Counted from the stretch's first letter, positions 18,639-28,230 are shown. The stretch is 64,000 bases of DNA from Planctomycetota bacterium (GCA_016872755.1 VGZE01000001.1:31143-95142); one strand, 5' to 3'. The notes: a model not told the origin generated them from the letters alone. Program-made: numbers and translations.

Positions 18639-20651
18639 CTACTCGTCGGCGTCCCCCACCTCGGCCCCGACCGCATCGGCCTCGCCCTCGGCGAGATCCT
18701 CCTCCTCCGCCAGCCCGTACTTGATCAGCTTGCGTTGCAGCGCGAAGCGCGAGATCCCCAGCTCGTGCGCGGCCTTGCTCTTGTTCCCGCCCAATCGCTC
18801 GAGCGCGCCCACGATGGCCTCCTTCTCGAAGCGCGCTACCGCCTCGCGCAGATCGTCGCCCGGCCGCAACAGCGGCCCGCTGACCCCGGCCTTGGCTTCG
18901 CCGCCGAGCACGCCCGGCGAGAGGCTGTCCACGTCGGCGACGTCGGCGCCGAGCACGACCAGGCGCCGCATCTCGTTCTCGAGCTCGCGCACGTTGCCCG
19001 TCCAGCGACAGCGCGACAGCGCCGCGAGCACTTCGGGCGTCAACAGCGGCGCGGGCCGCTGCGCCTCGCGCGCGGCGCGCGCCAGCAGCGCCTCGGCCAG
19101 CAGCGGGATGTCCTCGGCTCGCTCGCGCAGCGGCGGCAGGTCGATCTGCAGCACCTTGATCCGGTAGTAGAGGTCCTCGCGGAACTTGCCGGCCTTGACG
19201 AGCTCCTCCAGATTGCAGTGGCTCGCGCCGAGCAGCCGCACATCGACCTTGACCGACATCGTCGCGCCGACCGGACGCACCTCGCCTTCCTGCAGCACGC
19301 GCAGCAACTTCTTCTGCATCTCGGGGCTCATGTCCCCGATCTCGTCGAGGAACAGCGTGCCGCCGTGCGCCTGTTCGATCAGGCCCTTCTTCGCGCGATC
19401 CGCGCCGGTGAACGCGCCGCGCGTGTGGCCGAACAGCTCCGACTCGAGCAGCGAGTCCGGCAGCGCCGCGCAGTTCTCACTGACGAAGGGCTTGTCCTTG
19501 CGTCGGCCGTTGAAGTGGATCGCGCGCGCGATCAGCTCCTTGCCGGTGCCGCTCTCGCCCTGGATCAGCACCGGCAGATCGCTCTCGACGACGCGATCGA
19601 GGTGCTGGAACAGCTTCTGCATCACGCCGGAGGCTCCGACGATCTCGTGGTAGTCGTAGCGGCCGCGCGCGCGAGAGAGCTCGGCGCGCACGACCGAAAG
19701 CTCGGCGTCGCGGTCGCGCACCTTGCGTCCGAGCTGCTCGTTGAGCCGCGCCACGTGCAGCCGCGACTCCTCGAGCTGCCGATTGCGCTCCTTGAGGCCG
19801 GAGAGCTGGCGCGCGTTGCGCAGCGCAATCGAGGCCTGGTCGCCGAACAGCTCGGCGAGATCGAGATCGTCCTCGGTGAATGCGCCCTGCTGCAGCCGGT
19901 TGTCGAGGTACAGCACGCCCTGCACCCGGCCCTCGCCGCGGATCGGCACGCACAAGACCGAGCGCAGCCGCAGGTCCTCGACGCTCGGCATGCCGGCGAA
20001 GCGCTCGTCGCGTCCCGCATCGACCGACAGCACCGGGCGCCCGCGTTCGTACACGTTGCGCGCGACCCCCATCGACAGTCGCGAGCCGGGGGCGAGGATG
20101 TCGGATTGATCGTGCTGCCGCGCGACGCGCGGCTGCAGGCGCTGGTCCTCGTCCTCGAGCAGCAGGAAGCCGCGCTCGGCCTTGAGGAGCTGGATCGCCG
20201 AATCGACGACCAGGCGCAACAGTGTCGGCAGGTCCGTCTCGCCCGACAGCGAGCGCGCGATCTGCGCGAAGGCGCGCAGACCGAAGCGCTCGCGCGACTC
20301 GCCGCCGGTCAGCGTCGCGAGCCCGCCCGAGGTTCCCGGCGGCGCCTGGGTTGCCGGCGCCGACTCGATCTGCACGAGCAGGCGCGTCCCCGAGAGCACG
20401 AGTTCGTCGCCGCTGGAGAGCAGCGCGCGCGCGACGCGCTCACCGTTGAGCAGCGTCCCGTTGGCCGACTCGAGATCGACCACGTACCAATCCAGGCCGT
20501 CGCGCTCGATCCGGCAGTGCTGGCGCGACACGAGCTTGCCGGCCAGGCGCACCTCGTTGTCGATCGAGCGACCGATGCGAACGGGGTCCTGTTCGTAGGC
20601 AACTTCGGTGCGGGTCCCCTCCTCGAGCACGGTCAGGCGCAGGCGATTCAT
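18639..20651 (-). CDS. Sigma54-dependent activator with FHA, GAF and Fis-type HTH
   Basis: A 670-residue enhancer-binding protein. Domains: FHA (about 22-95; 'IGRSIDNEV', 'VSRQHCRIE', 'NGTLLNG') that binds phospho-Thr, GAF (about 135-282), a coiled-coil (285-330), an AAA+ sigma54 module with Walker A 'GESGTGKE' (365-372), the sigma54-contacting 'GAFTGA' loop (412-417) and Walker B 'LFLDEIGD', and a C-terminal Fis HTH ('GGNKSKAAHELGIS'). There is no receiver domain, so control probably comes through FHA and GAF. I chose the ATG at 20651; the frame is open to 20795, but that extension is low-complexity. It stands directly upstream of the Ser/Thr kinase gene, forming a plausible kinase-reader pair. 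Targets are unknown. Confidence 0.92.
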   Translation of the reverse strand: MNRLRLTVLEEGTRTEVAYEQDPVRIGRSIDNEVRLAGKLVSRQHCRIERDGLDWYVVDLESANGTLLNGERVARALLSSGDELVLSGTRLLVQIESAPATQAPPGTSGGLATLTGGESRERFGLRAFAQIARSLSGETDLPTLLRLVVDSAIQLLKAERGFLLLEDEDQRLQPRVARQHDQSDILAPGSRLSMGVARNVYERGRPVLSVDAGRDERFAGMPSVEDLRLRSVLCVPIRGEGRVQGVLYLDNRLQQGAFTEDDLDLAELFGDQASIALRNARQLSGLKERNRQLEESRLHVARLNEQLGRKVRDRDAELSVVRAELSRARGRYDYHEIVGASGVMQKLFQHLDRVVESDLPVLIQGESGTGKELIARAIHFNGRRKDKPFVSENCAALPDSLLESELFGHTRGAFTGADRAKKGLIEQAHGGTLFLDEIGDMSPEMQKKLLRVLQEGEVRPVGATMSVKVDVRLLGASHCNLEELVKAGKFREDLYYRIKVLQIDLPPLRERAEDIPLLAEALLARAAREAQRPAPLLTPEVLAALSRCRWTGNVRELENEMRRLVVLGADVADVDSLSPGVLGGEAKAGVSGPLLRPGDDLREAVARFEKEAIVGALERLGGNKSKAAHELGISRFALQRKLIKYGLAEEEDLAEGEADAVGAEVGDADE

Positions 20652-20749
20652 CGGTTCGGAGGGAGTTGGCAGTGTGAACGGGGGGGACGGCTCGGTTGCA
20701 AGGCGGGCGGGCGAAAACGCACGCTTGCCGCACACTAGCGCCGAGCAGG

Positions 20750-20821
20750 GTGCGGTAACCGCACAGTCGGCGCCGCCAACCCATCGTGATTCCACAAATA
20801 TATATTTCGTAACAGTTTACG
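20750..20821. promoter_or_regulatory. AT-rich divergent control region with two inverted repeats
   Basis: Between the divergent sigma54 activator and Memo-like genes. A 15-bp inverted repeat GTGCGGT-A-ACCGCAC lies at 20750-20764. About 25 bp further is an AT-rich run (AAATATATATTTCG, around 20796-20809), very unlike the GC-rich surroundings, followed by CGTAA-N4-TTACG (20808-20821). The AT run can hold a -10 box in either direction (TATATT on both strands), but I find no convincing -35 or -24/-12 element. It is probably the promoter/operator of one or both genes. Confidence 0.45.
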
Positions 20822-20880
20822 ATCAACGCTGTCGGGTCGTGGCTGCGTGTGCGTCCGGCCTTGGCGGTAGGCTCTGTCGG

Positions 20881-22131
20881 ATGCCCCACCGCGCCGCCAT
20901 TCCTGCGCTGCGGCGCCTGCGCATCCAGGGCCTGCGCCACGACGGCGAGCCGGTGGTCGCGCTGCACGACCCGCTCGGGCTGGCCGACGCCGGCGCCGAG
21001 TGGCCGGTGGTCGTGCCCGCGCGTGTCTTCGAGATCGCGCGGCGCTTCGACGGCGAATCGGCGCCGGAGGAGATCGCGTTGGCCCTGCGGGCCTGGCCGT
21101 CCCCGCCGACGACCGAGGAGGTCGCGCGCGTCGCCGGGGGTTTCTCGGACAAGCTGCTGCTCGACGATCCGCGCTTCCGCGCGGCCGCGGCCCTGGCCTT
21201 GGAGCGCTGGAATGCGCAGCCGGCGCGGCCGTGGCGCGACCCGCTCGTGCTCGCGGCAACCGATGCTGACTCGCGCTTCGGGCTGCGCATGCGCGTGGCC
21301 GGCTTGGTAGCCGACGACTGGGACATGCCGGCGCCGCGCGGCGTGCATGCCCTCTTCGCGCCCGGCGGCTCGCTCGAACGCGCGGGCCGCCTGTACGGCC
21401 GCGTATACGCGGCCGCGCGCCAGATCCATCCCGAGCGCCTCGTGCTGCTGTCCAGCGCCGGCGCGCCGCTCGACCCGCTGCTCGTGCCGCTGACGCGCAC
21501 GCTGGCCACGCCGCTGGGTGCGCCGCTGTCGGATGCCGAGGGACTGGACCGTCTCCGCATCGATGCCGGAGTCCTCGAACTCGCGCACGCGCGCCACCTG
21601 GCGCTCGAACGGCACGCGTTGTTCCTGGCGCTGCTCTTGCCGCGCACGCGCGTGCTGCCCTTGCTGGTCGGCGCATTGCCGGCGCGCCTGCCCGATGCGC
21701 AGGATGCGCCGCGCGGCCTGCCCGAGATCGAGCGCGCGCTCGACGCGCTGCGCGCGGCCGTCGGGGACCCGGCGCGCACGCTGGTGATCGCGAGCTTCGA
21801 ACTCGCGCACGTCGACGCGCGCACCGAGCAGCCGCTCGCGTTCAACGCGCGCACCGGCAGCGCGCTGCGCCCGTTCGATCAACAGGCGATGGACCGCGCG
21901 CTGGAGGTCGATGCCGATGCCTTCTGGCGGGCCGGAATGGCGCTCGACGATGCGTGGCGGGCCGGCCAGCTCGTCGCACCGTACCTCGCGCTGCGCCTGC
22001 TCGAGGAACGCACGCCGGCCCCCGGATCCACGCTGGTCGGAGAGACACTCGGCTACGTGCAGAGCCAGGGCAGCGACGACCTTTCGTCCTGGGTCGCCGC
22101 AGCCTTCCTCGAGCGCCAGTCCGACGCGTAA
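20881..22131 (+). CDS. Memo-like protein (AmmeMemoRadiSam system protein B family), divergent
   Basis: A 416-residue product. After an N-terminal segment of about 150 residues it shows the Memo-type core: 'APGGSLERAGRLYGRVYAA' (cf. P-H-A-G-Y-x-Y-S-G), 'PERLVLLSSAGAPLD', then 'HARHLALERHALFLALLLP' and 'GDPARTLVIASFELAHV'. It ends with a typical 'TLVGETLGYVQ' segment. Memo proteins have a class III extradiol dioxygenase fold; some bind metal or carry redox activity. The metal-binding His at the HAGY position is replaced here (A-P-G-G), so activity may differ. The AMMECR1 and radical SAM partners are not in the window. The chosen ATG begins M-P-H-R; upstream readings overlap the control region. 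Confidence 0.6.
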   Translation: MPHRAAIPALRRLRIQGLRHDGEPVVALHDPLGLADAGAEWPVVVPARVFEIARRFDGESAPEEIALALRAWPSPPTTEEVARVAGGFSDKLLLDDPRFRAAAALALERWNAQPARPWRDPLVLAATDADSRFGLRMRVAGLVADDWDMPAPRGVHALFAPGGSLERAGRLYGRVYAAARQIHPERLVLLSSAGAPLDPLLVPLTRTLATPLGAPLSDAEGLDRLRIDAGVLELAHARHLALERHALFLALLLPRTRVLPLLVGALPARLPDAQDAPRGLPEIERALDALRAAVGDPARTLVIASFELAHVDARTEQPLAFNARTGSALRPFDQQAMDRALEVDADAFWRAGMALDDAWRAGQLVAPYLALRLLEERTPAPGSTLVGETLGYVQSQGSDDLSSWVAAAFLERQSDA

Positions 22132-22163
22132 GATCCTGCGCTCCCATCCCTTCCCTCACGACC

Positions 22164-22853
22164 ATGCGCACCCTCCCCATCGCTCTCGCCTCCCTCGCCC
22201 TGCTCGGAACCGCCGCCGCCGCGACTCTCGCGCTGCAAGGCGTCGACAACACGCGCTTCCCGGACCTGTTCGGCGCGCGTCAGAAGCAGCTCACCGCGAC
22301 CCGGGTCGATCTCGCGTCCGCGGTGGCGAACGCCGAGAAGACAAGCGGCGGCAAGGCCTTCAGCGCGACGCTCGCCGACGGCGGCGAGCGTTGGGAGATC
22401 GTCGCCTTCGCCGGTGACGTCGAGCACAAGGTCAGCATCGACGCCGTCAGCGGCGCGGTCGTGTCGAACACGCCGACCACCGCGGTCGCGCTGCCCGGCG
22501 AAACCGCCGCGGGGGATCCGCAGAAGAGCGCCAGCGGGCTGGTGTGGTACGACCTGAAGGTCGGCGGCGGCGAACAACCGGCCGGGCCCTCGACGAAGGT
22601 CAAGGTGCACTACACCGGCTGGCTGCTCGACGGGAAGAAGTTCGACAGCTCGGTCGACCGCGGCGAACCGATCGACTTCCCGCTGAACGGCGTGATCAAG
22701 GGCTGGACCGAGGGCGTCGGCTCGATGAAGGTCGGCGGCAAGCGCAAGCTCGTGATCCCGGCCAACCTCGGCTACGGCTCGCGCGCGACCGGCATCATCC
22801 CCGCCAACGGCGTGCTGGTCTTCGACGTCGAGCTGATCGCGATCGTCAAGTAG
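22164..22853 (+). CDS. Secreted PepSY-FKBP fusion, peptidyl-prolyl isomerase
   Basis: A 229-residue product with signal peptide (1-22), a PepSY-like domain (about 42-102: 'AVANAEKTSGGKAFSATL' ... 'KVSIDAVSGAVV') and an FKBP-type isomerase domain (124-228). FKBP signatures: 'VKVHYTGWLLDGKKFDSS' (Tyr150, Phe160-Asp161), 'GVIKGWTEGVGSMKVGGKR' (Val177-Ile178, Trp181), 'IPANLGYGSRATGIIPAN' and 'LVFDVEL'. All main active-site positions of FKBP are present, so it should catalyse prolyl isomerisation outside the cytoplasm. PepSY domains often inhibit or chaperone peptidases, so the fusion is unusual. The ATG at 22164 lies 32 bp after the Memo-like gene on the same strand. Confidence 0.9.
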   Translation: MRTLPIALASLALLGTAAAATLALQGVDNTRFPDLFGARQKQLTATRVDLASAVANAEKTSGGKAFSATLADGGERWEIVAFAGDVEHKVSIDAVSGAVVSNTPTTAVALPGETAAGDPQKSASGLVWYDLKVGGGEQPAGPSTKVKVHYTGWLLDGKKFDSSVDRGEPIDFPLNGVIKGWTEGVGSMKVGGKRKLVIPANLGYGSRATGIIPANGVLVFDVELIAIVK

Positions 22854-22862
22854 CGCGCGGGA

Positions 22863-23684
22863 TCAACCCCCGACGTACTTCGGCTTGCGCTTCTCCGCGA
22901 ACGCGGCAAGCGCCTCGAGCCGGTCCTTCGTCGGCAGCACGCGCTCGTAGCAACGCGCCTCGTGTTCGAGCCCTTGCGGCTGCGGCATCTCGCAGCCGCC
23001 GTCGATGGCCGCTTTGGCCGCGCGCACCGCGACCGGGCCGTTGTCAGCGATCGCCTGCGCGACGCCTTCGGCGACCTTGCGCAGTTCGCCCGGCGGCGCG
23101 ACGCGGTTGACCAGACCGATGCGCTCGGCCTCGGCGGCGTCGAGCTTGCGCGCGGTCAGGATCAGGTCCTTCGCACGCGCCTTGCCGATCAGCCGCGGCA
23201 GCCGCTGCGTGCCGCCGGCGCCGGGGATGATCGCGAGCGAGACCTCCGTGAGCCCGAACTGCGCGTGCGCGGCCGCGACGCGCAGGTCGCAGGCGAGCAT
23301 CAGCTCGGTGCCGCCGCCGAAGGCGAAACCGTTGACAACCGCGATCGTCGGCTGCGGCAACGCCTCGACGTCGTCCATCACGCGGCGGATGTTCTTCACG
23401 AAGTGCGGCACGCGCTCCGCGGGCATCGTCTTGCGCTCCTTGAGGTCCGCGCCGGCGCAGAAGGCCTTGTCGCCGGCGCCGGTGATCAGCACGCAGCGGA
23501 TCGACAGGTCCTGCGCGAGCTCGGCGCACAGCTTGCGCAGACGCCGGAGCGTCGGGAACGACAGGCAGTTCATCACGTCGGGGCGCTGGATCGTCAGCCA
23601 GACGAGGTCGCCCGCGCGCTCGCAGGTCACGAGCTCGGGCTGATCGGGGACGTCGGACGGGAAATCGGCGAGGTAGGAGGACAT
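22863..23684 (-). CDS. Enoyl-CoA hydratase/isomerase family protein
   Basis: A 273-residue crotonase-fold enzyme, probably hydrating enoyl-CoA esters. Oxyanion-hole segments are 'KAFCAGADLKE' and 'FGGGTELMLACDLR'. The first catalytic Glu is in 'GLTEVSLAIIPGAGGTQRL'. At the position of the second crotonase Glu (the AMEM/AKEL site) this protein has Asp ('GKARAKDLIL'), a conservative change that may tune the reaction. The rest ('AERIGLVNRV') fits the hydratase/AUH group. The ATG at 23684 follows GGAGG-rich sequence. It is convergent with the FKBP gene and 92 bp downstream of the GT9 cluster, with no obvious functional link. Confidence 0.9.
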   Translation of the reverse strand: MSSYLADFPSDVPDQPELVTCERAGDLVWLTIQRPDVMNCLSFPTLRRLRKLCAELAQDLSIRCVLITGAGDKAFCAGADLKERKTMPAERVPHFVKNIRRVMDDVEALPQPTIAVVNGFAFGGGTELMLACDLRVAAAHAQFGLTEVSLAIIPGAGGTQRLPRLIGKARAKDLILTARKLDAAEAERIGLVNRVAPPGELRKVAEGVAQAIADNGPVAVRAAKAAIDGGCEMPQPQGLEHEARCYERVLPTKDRLEALAAFAEKRKPKYVGG

Positions 23685-23776
23685 ACGGCTAGAAGGCTCC
23701 GCGCTCGATCGCGCTCGAAGTGGCGCGGGACGGGATCCCCGTCGTGGGGGCGCGCGGGATCTGCATGGGCATGGTT

Positions 23777-24865
23777 CTAGCTCGGTCGCAGCCGTTCCGA
23801 CAGGCACTGCCCGAGGACTTCGTCGCCGATCCGGCGCCAACACACGAGCGCCTCGTCCTTCGGGAGCGCGCACTCTTCGAGGTGGCACGGACCGCACGGC
23901 ACGACGGCGCGCAGCACGCTCGTGCCCGCGGCGTGCTCGCCGCTGTGGCGCGGATCGGTCGGGCCGCACACGCAGACCAGGCGCGCGCCGACCGCCGCCG
24001 CGACGTGGCGCGGGCCGCCGTCCGCGGTCAGCACCAACGCGGCGCGCTCGCACAGTGCCGCCAGCTCGGGCAGCTCGGCGATCGGCGCGGTGCACGGGTG
24101 CGCTTCCACGCCGCCCAGGCGCCCGTGCAGCGTCTCGAGCACGCGCTCCTCGCCGGGGCCGCAGACCAGCACGAGGGGGACGCGGTCGCGCTCCCAAAGC
24201 GCGCGCAGCACCGGCGCGAAGAGCCAGACCGGCGCCGTCTTGGCCGACTGGGGCCGCCCACCGGCATTGACGAGCACGAAGCGCGCGCGGTCATGCAGGC
24301 CGAAGCGCCCCAGGCGCCGCGCGGCATCCGCGCGAGCCGCCGGACTCGGAATCAGCCTCGGCCGCGGGTCGCGCACGGCAACGCCGACGGATTGCACGAG
24401 CTCGCGACAGGCCGCCGCGTAGGGCCGCGGCAACCAGCGCGGCCAGGCGCCCGCGCGCCCGATCGAGAGCGGCGGCGCGCCGGCCTCGCGCGGCGGCACC
24501 ATCCAGTCGGTCAAGAGCAGCGCGCGCAGGTCGCGCGACCAACCGACGCGCCGCGGAATGCCGGCGCGCAGCGCGGTCCACGCCGAGCGCAGCGTGTTGT
24601 TGAACAAGAGCGCGACCTCGTGGCCGCGCCAATCCGCGGGATGCTCGCCGGATCGCCCGTCGAATGGCGCGCACCGCGCGCCGGGCAACTGCGCGTCGAG
24701 CAACGCGAGCAGATGCCGCGGTCCGGCCAGCGTCAGCCGCTCGACGGCGCCGCGCGCAGCGTAGTACTCGTGCAGCGCGCGCAGCGCCGGCTCGCACATG
24801 ACCAGATCCCCCAACCAGGAAGGCGTGCGCACGAGCAGCCGCGGCGTCGACTCGGCCAGCCTCAT
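23777..24865 (-). CDS. GT9 heptosyltransferase-like protein (second of pair)
   Basis: A 362-residue ADP-heptose:LPS heptosyltransferase-family protein (GT9), adding sugars to the LPS core. The N-terminal acceptor motif 'LLVRTPSWLGDLVMCEPALR' and the C-terminal donor-binding motif 'TADGGPRHVAAAVGARLV' followed by 'VCGPTDPRHSGE' are clear. A Cys-rich end ('VPCGPCHLEECALPKDE') is shared with the family. Its ATG overlaps the stop of the preceding GT9 gene by 4 bp (24862-24865). Its position as last gene of a kinase-GT9-GT9 unit suggests inner-core assembly. Sugar specificity cannot be assigned. Confidence 0.9.
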   Translation of the reverse strand: MRLAESTPRLLVRTPSWLGDLVMCEPALRALHEYYAARGAVERLTLAGPRHLLALLDAQLPGARCAPFDGRSGEHPADWRGHEVALLFNNTLRSAWTALRAGIPRRVGWSRDLRALLLTDWMVPPREAGAPPLSIGRAGAWPRWLPRPYAAACRELVQSVGVAVRDPRPRLIPSPAARADAARRLGRFGLHDRARFVLVNAGGRPQSAKTAPVWLFAPVLRALWERDRVPLVLVCGPGEERVLETLHGRLGGVEAHPCTAPIAELPELAALCERAALVLTADGGPRHVAAAVGARLVCVCGPTDPRHSGEHAAGTSVLRAVVPCGPCHLEECALPKDEALVCWRRIGDEVLGQCLSERLRPS

Positions 24866-25911
24866 CGCGCGTCGCGCTCCAACACGCGCTGAGCCGCCTC
24901 GACCACCTGCTCGACGCCGATGTCGCGCATGCAGCGGTGGTGCGCCAGCGGGCAGACGCGCTCGAGGCACGGCGAGCACTCCAGGCCCTCGACGCGCACG
25001 ATTTCGCAGTGCTCGAGCGAGCTCGCCGTCAACGCGGGGGAATTCGGTCCCATCAGGCTCACGCAAGGCGTGTCGAAGGCGGCCGCGTACCAGCGCGGCC
25101 CCGAGTCGCCGACCAGGAGCAGCGCGGCGCCCTCGATCCACGCCTTCAGCGCGTCCAGGTCGCGCTCGCTGCCGATCAGCGAGCGCGCGCCGCTGCGCGA
25201 GGCCGCGCAGACCGCCGCCACGAGCTCCTCCTCGCCGGGTCCGCCGGTCACGACGGCCGCAAGCCCGCGCCGCTCGTGCAGCGCATCGAGCGCGGCCGCG
25301 TAGCGCTCGGGCGGCCACAGCTTGGCCGCGCCGAAGGCCGCGCCCGGACAACACACGGCATAGCCGCGCTCGCGCAGGCCGAAAGCCTCGCGCGCGCGCC
25401 GCACGCGCTCGCGCGTCGCCGCGCCGATCCACAACCGCGGGTGCAGGTCGGGCACGGCGAGACCGAGCAGGCCGGCCGCGTCGCGTAACAGGTGCGCGGT
25501 CGGCACCGCGACGCGCCGACCGTGCCGGGTGGGCACGCTGCAGCGATGCGTCAGCAGCAGGCCGCGCCCCGACAGGCTCGTGCCGGCGCGGATCGCGACG
25601 CCTGCACGGAACGCGCGCCAGGCCGCGCCGAACGAGTTGGACAAGAGCAGCGCCGCATCGGCGCCGAGCTCGCGATATGCGCGCGCCTCGTCGGCGCCGC
25701 TCTCGAGCGGCACGAGCGCGGCTTCGAAGGGCGCGCCGGCCAACACGGGCGCGAGGTGCGCGCGCACGAGGATCGAGACGCGTTGGAATCGCGCGCCGCT
25801 GCAGGCCTCCAGCAGCACCGGCGTCGACATGACGAGGTCGCCGACCCAATTCGGCGCGCGGATCACGAGGTGCGCCGGTGCGGTGAGCGCGCTGCGAGGT
25901 TCCGCCTTCAT
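24862..25911 (-). CDS. GT9 heptosyltransferase-like protein (first of pair, WaaF-type)
   Basis: A 349-residue GT9 glycosyltransferase. Motifs: 'LVIRAPNWVGDLVMSTPVL' at the N-terminus, 'VCCPGAAFGAAKLWPPERYA' (typical of WaaF: C-P-G-A-x-F/Y-G-x-A-K-R/L-W-P), 'GDSGPRWYAAAFDTPCVSL' followed by 'MGPNSPAL', and a C-terminal 'CLERVCPLAHHRCMRDI' Cys/His cluster as in heptosyltransferase II. The WaaF-like 'GAAFGAAKLWP' supports use of ADP-heptose, consistent with the heptose synthesis genes at 28-40 kb. It is joined by ATGA overlaps to the kinase upstream (25908-25911) and the second GT9 downstream (24862-24865). Confidence 0.92.
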   Translation of the reverse strand: MKAEPRSALTAPAHLVIRAPNWVGDLVMSTPVLLEACSGARFQRVSILVRAHLAPVLAGAPFEAALVPLESGADEARAYRELGADAALLLSNSFGAAWRAFRAGVAIRAGTSLSGRGLLLTHRCSVPTRHGRRVAVPTAHLLRDAAGLLGLAVPDLHPRLWIGAATRERVRRAREAFGLRERGYAVCCPGAAFGAAKLWPPERYAAALDALHERRGLAAVVTGGPGEEELVAAVCAASRSGARSLIGSERDLDALKAWIEGAALLLVGDSGPRWYAAAFDTPCVSLMGPNSPALTASSLEHCEIVRVEGLECSPCLERVCPLAHHRCMRDIGVEQVVEAAQRVLERDAR

Positions 25912-26750
25912 GCGCGGCTCTCCGGACCGAGAACGCGCTGGCTGGCGCGATCGAAGGCCTGCTTCGGCGCGTGCTCGCGCAGGCGCCGCGCCTTGCGTTC
26001 GATCGCGGCGACGAAACGCGCGAGCGCCGCGCCGCGCAGCCCGAGGCGGCGCGCCTCCGGCTGCTCGCGCCGCCAGGCCGCCAGCACCCGCAGGCGGCGC
26101 CGCCGGCACACGTCGGTCGGGCAGGACATCAGCAGCGCCGCGAGGTCCTTGACGATCCAGCGCCGCGCGAGCGCGAGTGCGCGCCGCGCACGCCCCAGGT
26201 CGATCAGCACGAGCCCGTCGCGCGTGACCAGGAAGTGCTCGAGGTACAGATCGCGGTGGCACCAGCCTGCCGCGTGCAGCCGGCCGACGAAGGAACCGAG
26301 TGCGCGAGCCGCTGCATCCGAACCGCCGTCGGCGAGCGTGCGTTCGTGCTCGACGTAGCGCTGCACGAGCAGGCTGCGGCCGCTGCCGCGCCACGGGTTG
26401 ACGCGCGCGGCGAGATCCTCGGCCCAGCCCAGCGGCTCCGGCACGGCGAAGCCGCGCGCGCGCAGCGCGAGCAGATTCTCGGCCTCGACGCGAGCCGGCG
26501 AGCGCAGCGCGAGACCGCGCGCGCGCTCGCTCCACCAATCGCGCGGCTCGCCGCCGTGGAAGCGCTTGACGATCACGCGCGCCCCGTCGAGCGAGTGCTC
26601 GAAGCTCTCGCGGCCGCGGACGCGGCGCAGGAAGCGCGGCGGCACGAGGTCGAGCAGGCTGTCGGGGAAGTCGCGACCCGCGCAGGCGGGACCGCCGACA
26701 CGCCAGCGGCGGGCGCGGACGTGCGGTCGGTTTCGAGGAGCGTCGGGCAT
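25908..26750 (-). CDS. LPS-core/Kdo-type small-molecule kinase (WaaP/KdkA/RIO-like)
   Basis: A 280-residue protein-kinase-fold enzyme of the lipopolysaccharide kinase family, likely phosphorylating a core sugar. Kinase elements: 'VIVKRFHGG' (phosphate-anchoring Lys), 'RVEAENLLALRARGFAVPEP' (alphaC Glu), 'WCHRDLYLEHFLV' (catalytic HRD) and 'VLIDLGRARR' (D-L-G metal site), all typical of WaaP/KdkA. The ATG at 26750 gives a normal family length; longer upstream readings run into the gdhA control region. It is the first gene of the kinase-GT9-GT9 unit, with an ATGA overlap to the next gene, and is divergent from gdhA. Confidence 0.87.
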   Translation of the reverse strand: MPDAPRNRPHVRARRWRVGGPACAGRDFPDSLLDLVPPRFLRRVRGRESFEHSLDGARVIVKRFHGGEPRDWWSERARGLALRSPARVEAENLLALRARGFAVPEPLGWAEDLAARVNPWRGSGRSLLVQRYVEHERTLADGGSDAAARALGSFVGRLHAAGWCHRDLYLEHFLVTRDGLVLIDLGRARRALALARRWIVKDLAALLMSCPTDVCRRRRLRVLAAWRREQPEARRLGLRGAALARFVAAIERKARRLREHAPKQAFDRASQRVLGPESRA

Positions 26751-26852
26751 GCCGGGGGTCGCCAGCGGCGATTTCAACCGATCAGGACCCCCATTCCACC
26801 CCCCTGCCGCCGCGCGGCGAGCGAATCGGCAGCCGCCCCCTTGGCCTAGCGC

Positions 26853-26889
26853 GCTCGGGAAGCTCGAATATTCGGCCCTCTTCCCGAGC
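26853..26889. promoter_or_regulatory. Nested inverted repeat upstream of gdhA
   Basis: Perfect 10-bp arms GCTCGGGAAG (26853-26862) and CTTCCCGAGC (26880-26889) enclose 17 bp that hold a second perfect palindrome, CGAATATTCG (26865-26874). It sits 55 bp before the gdhA ATG. An imperfect promoter (TTGGCC at 26841, GAATAT at 26866, 19-bp spacing) would place the inner palindrome on the -10 box. It could act as an operator or, if transcribed, as a leader hairpin. Confidence 0.5.
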
Positions 26890-26943
26890 TCACCCCATCC
26901 GGCCGCAGGCCGCGCGGGCCCGCTCCCCCCTCCGTCCCCCCTC

Positions 26944-28226
<1,283 letters not shown>

Positions 28227-28230
<4 letters not shown>

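Noticed and set aside
15347..18724. 1125-codon open frame on the plus strand
   Set aside because: Antisense shadow of the Ser/Thr kinase; Arg/Ala/Gln-rich reading without any domain, as expected in GC-rich DNA.
20681..20700. Possible sigma54 (-24/-12) promoter before the FHA activator
   Set aside because: A TTGCA is present but the GG dinucleotide is not at the required 12-bp distance.
20881..22131. Complete AmmeMemoRadiSam system
   Set aside because: Only the Memo-like component is present; no AMMECR1 or matching radical SAM gene is adjacent.
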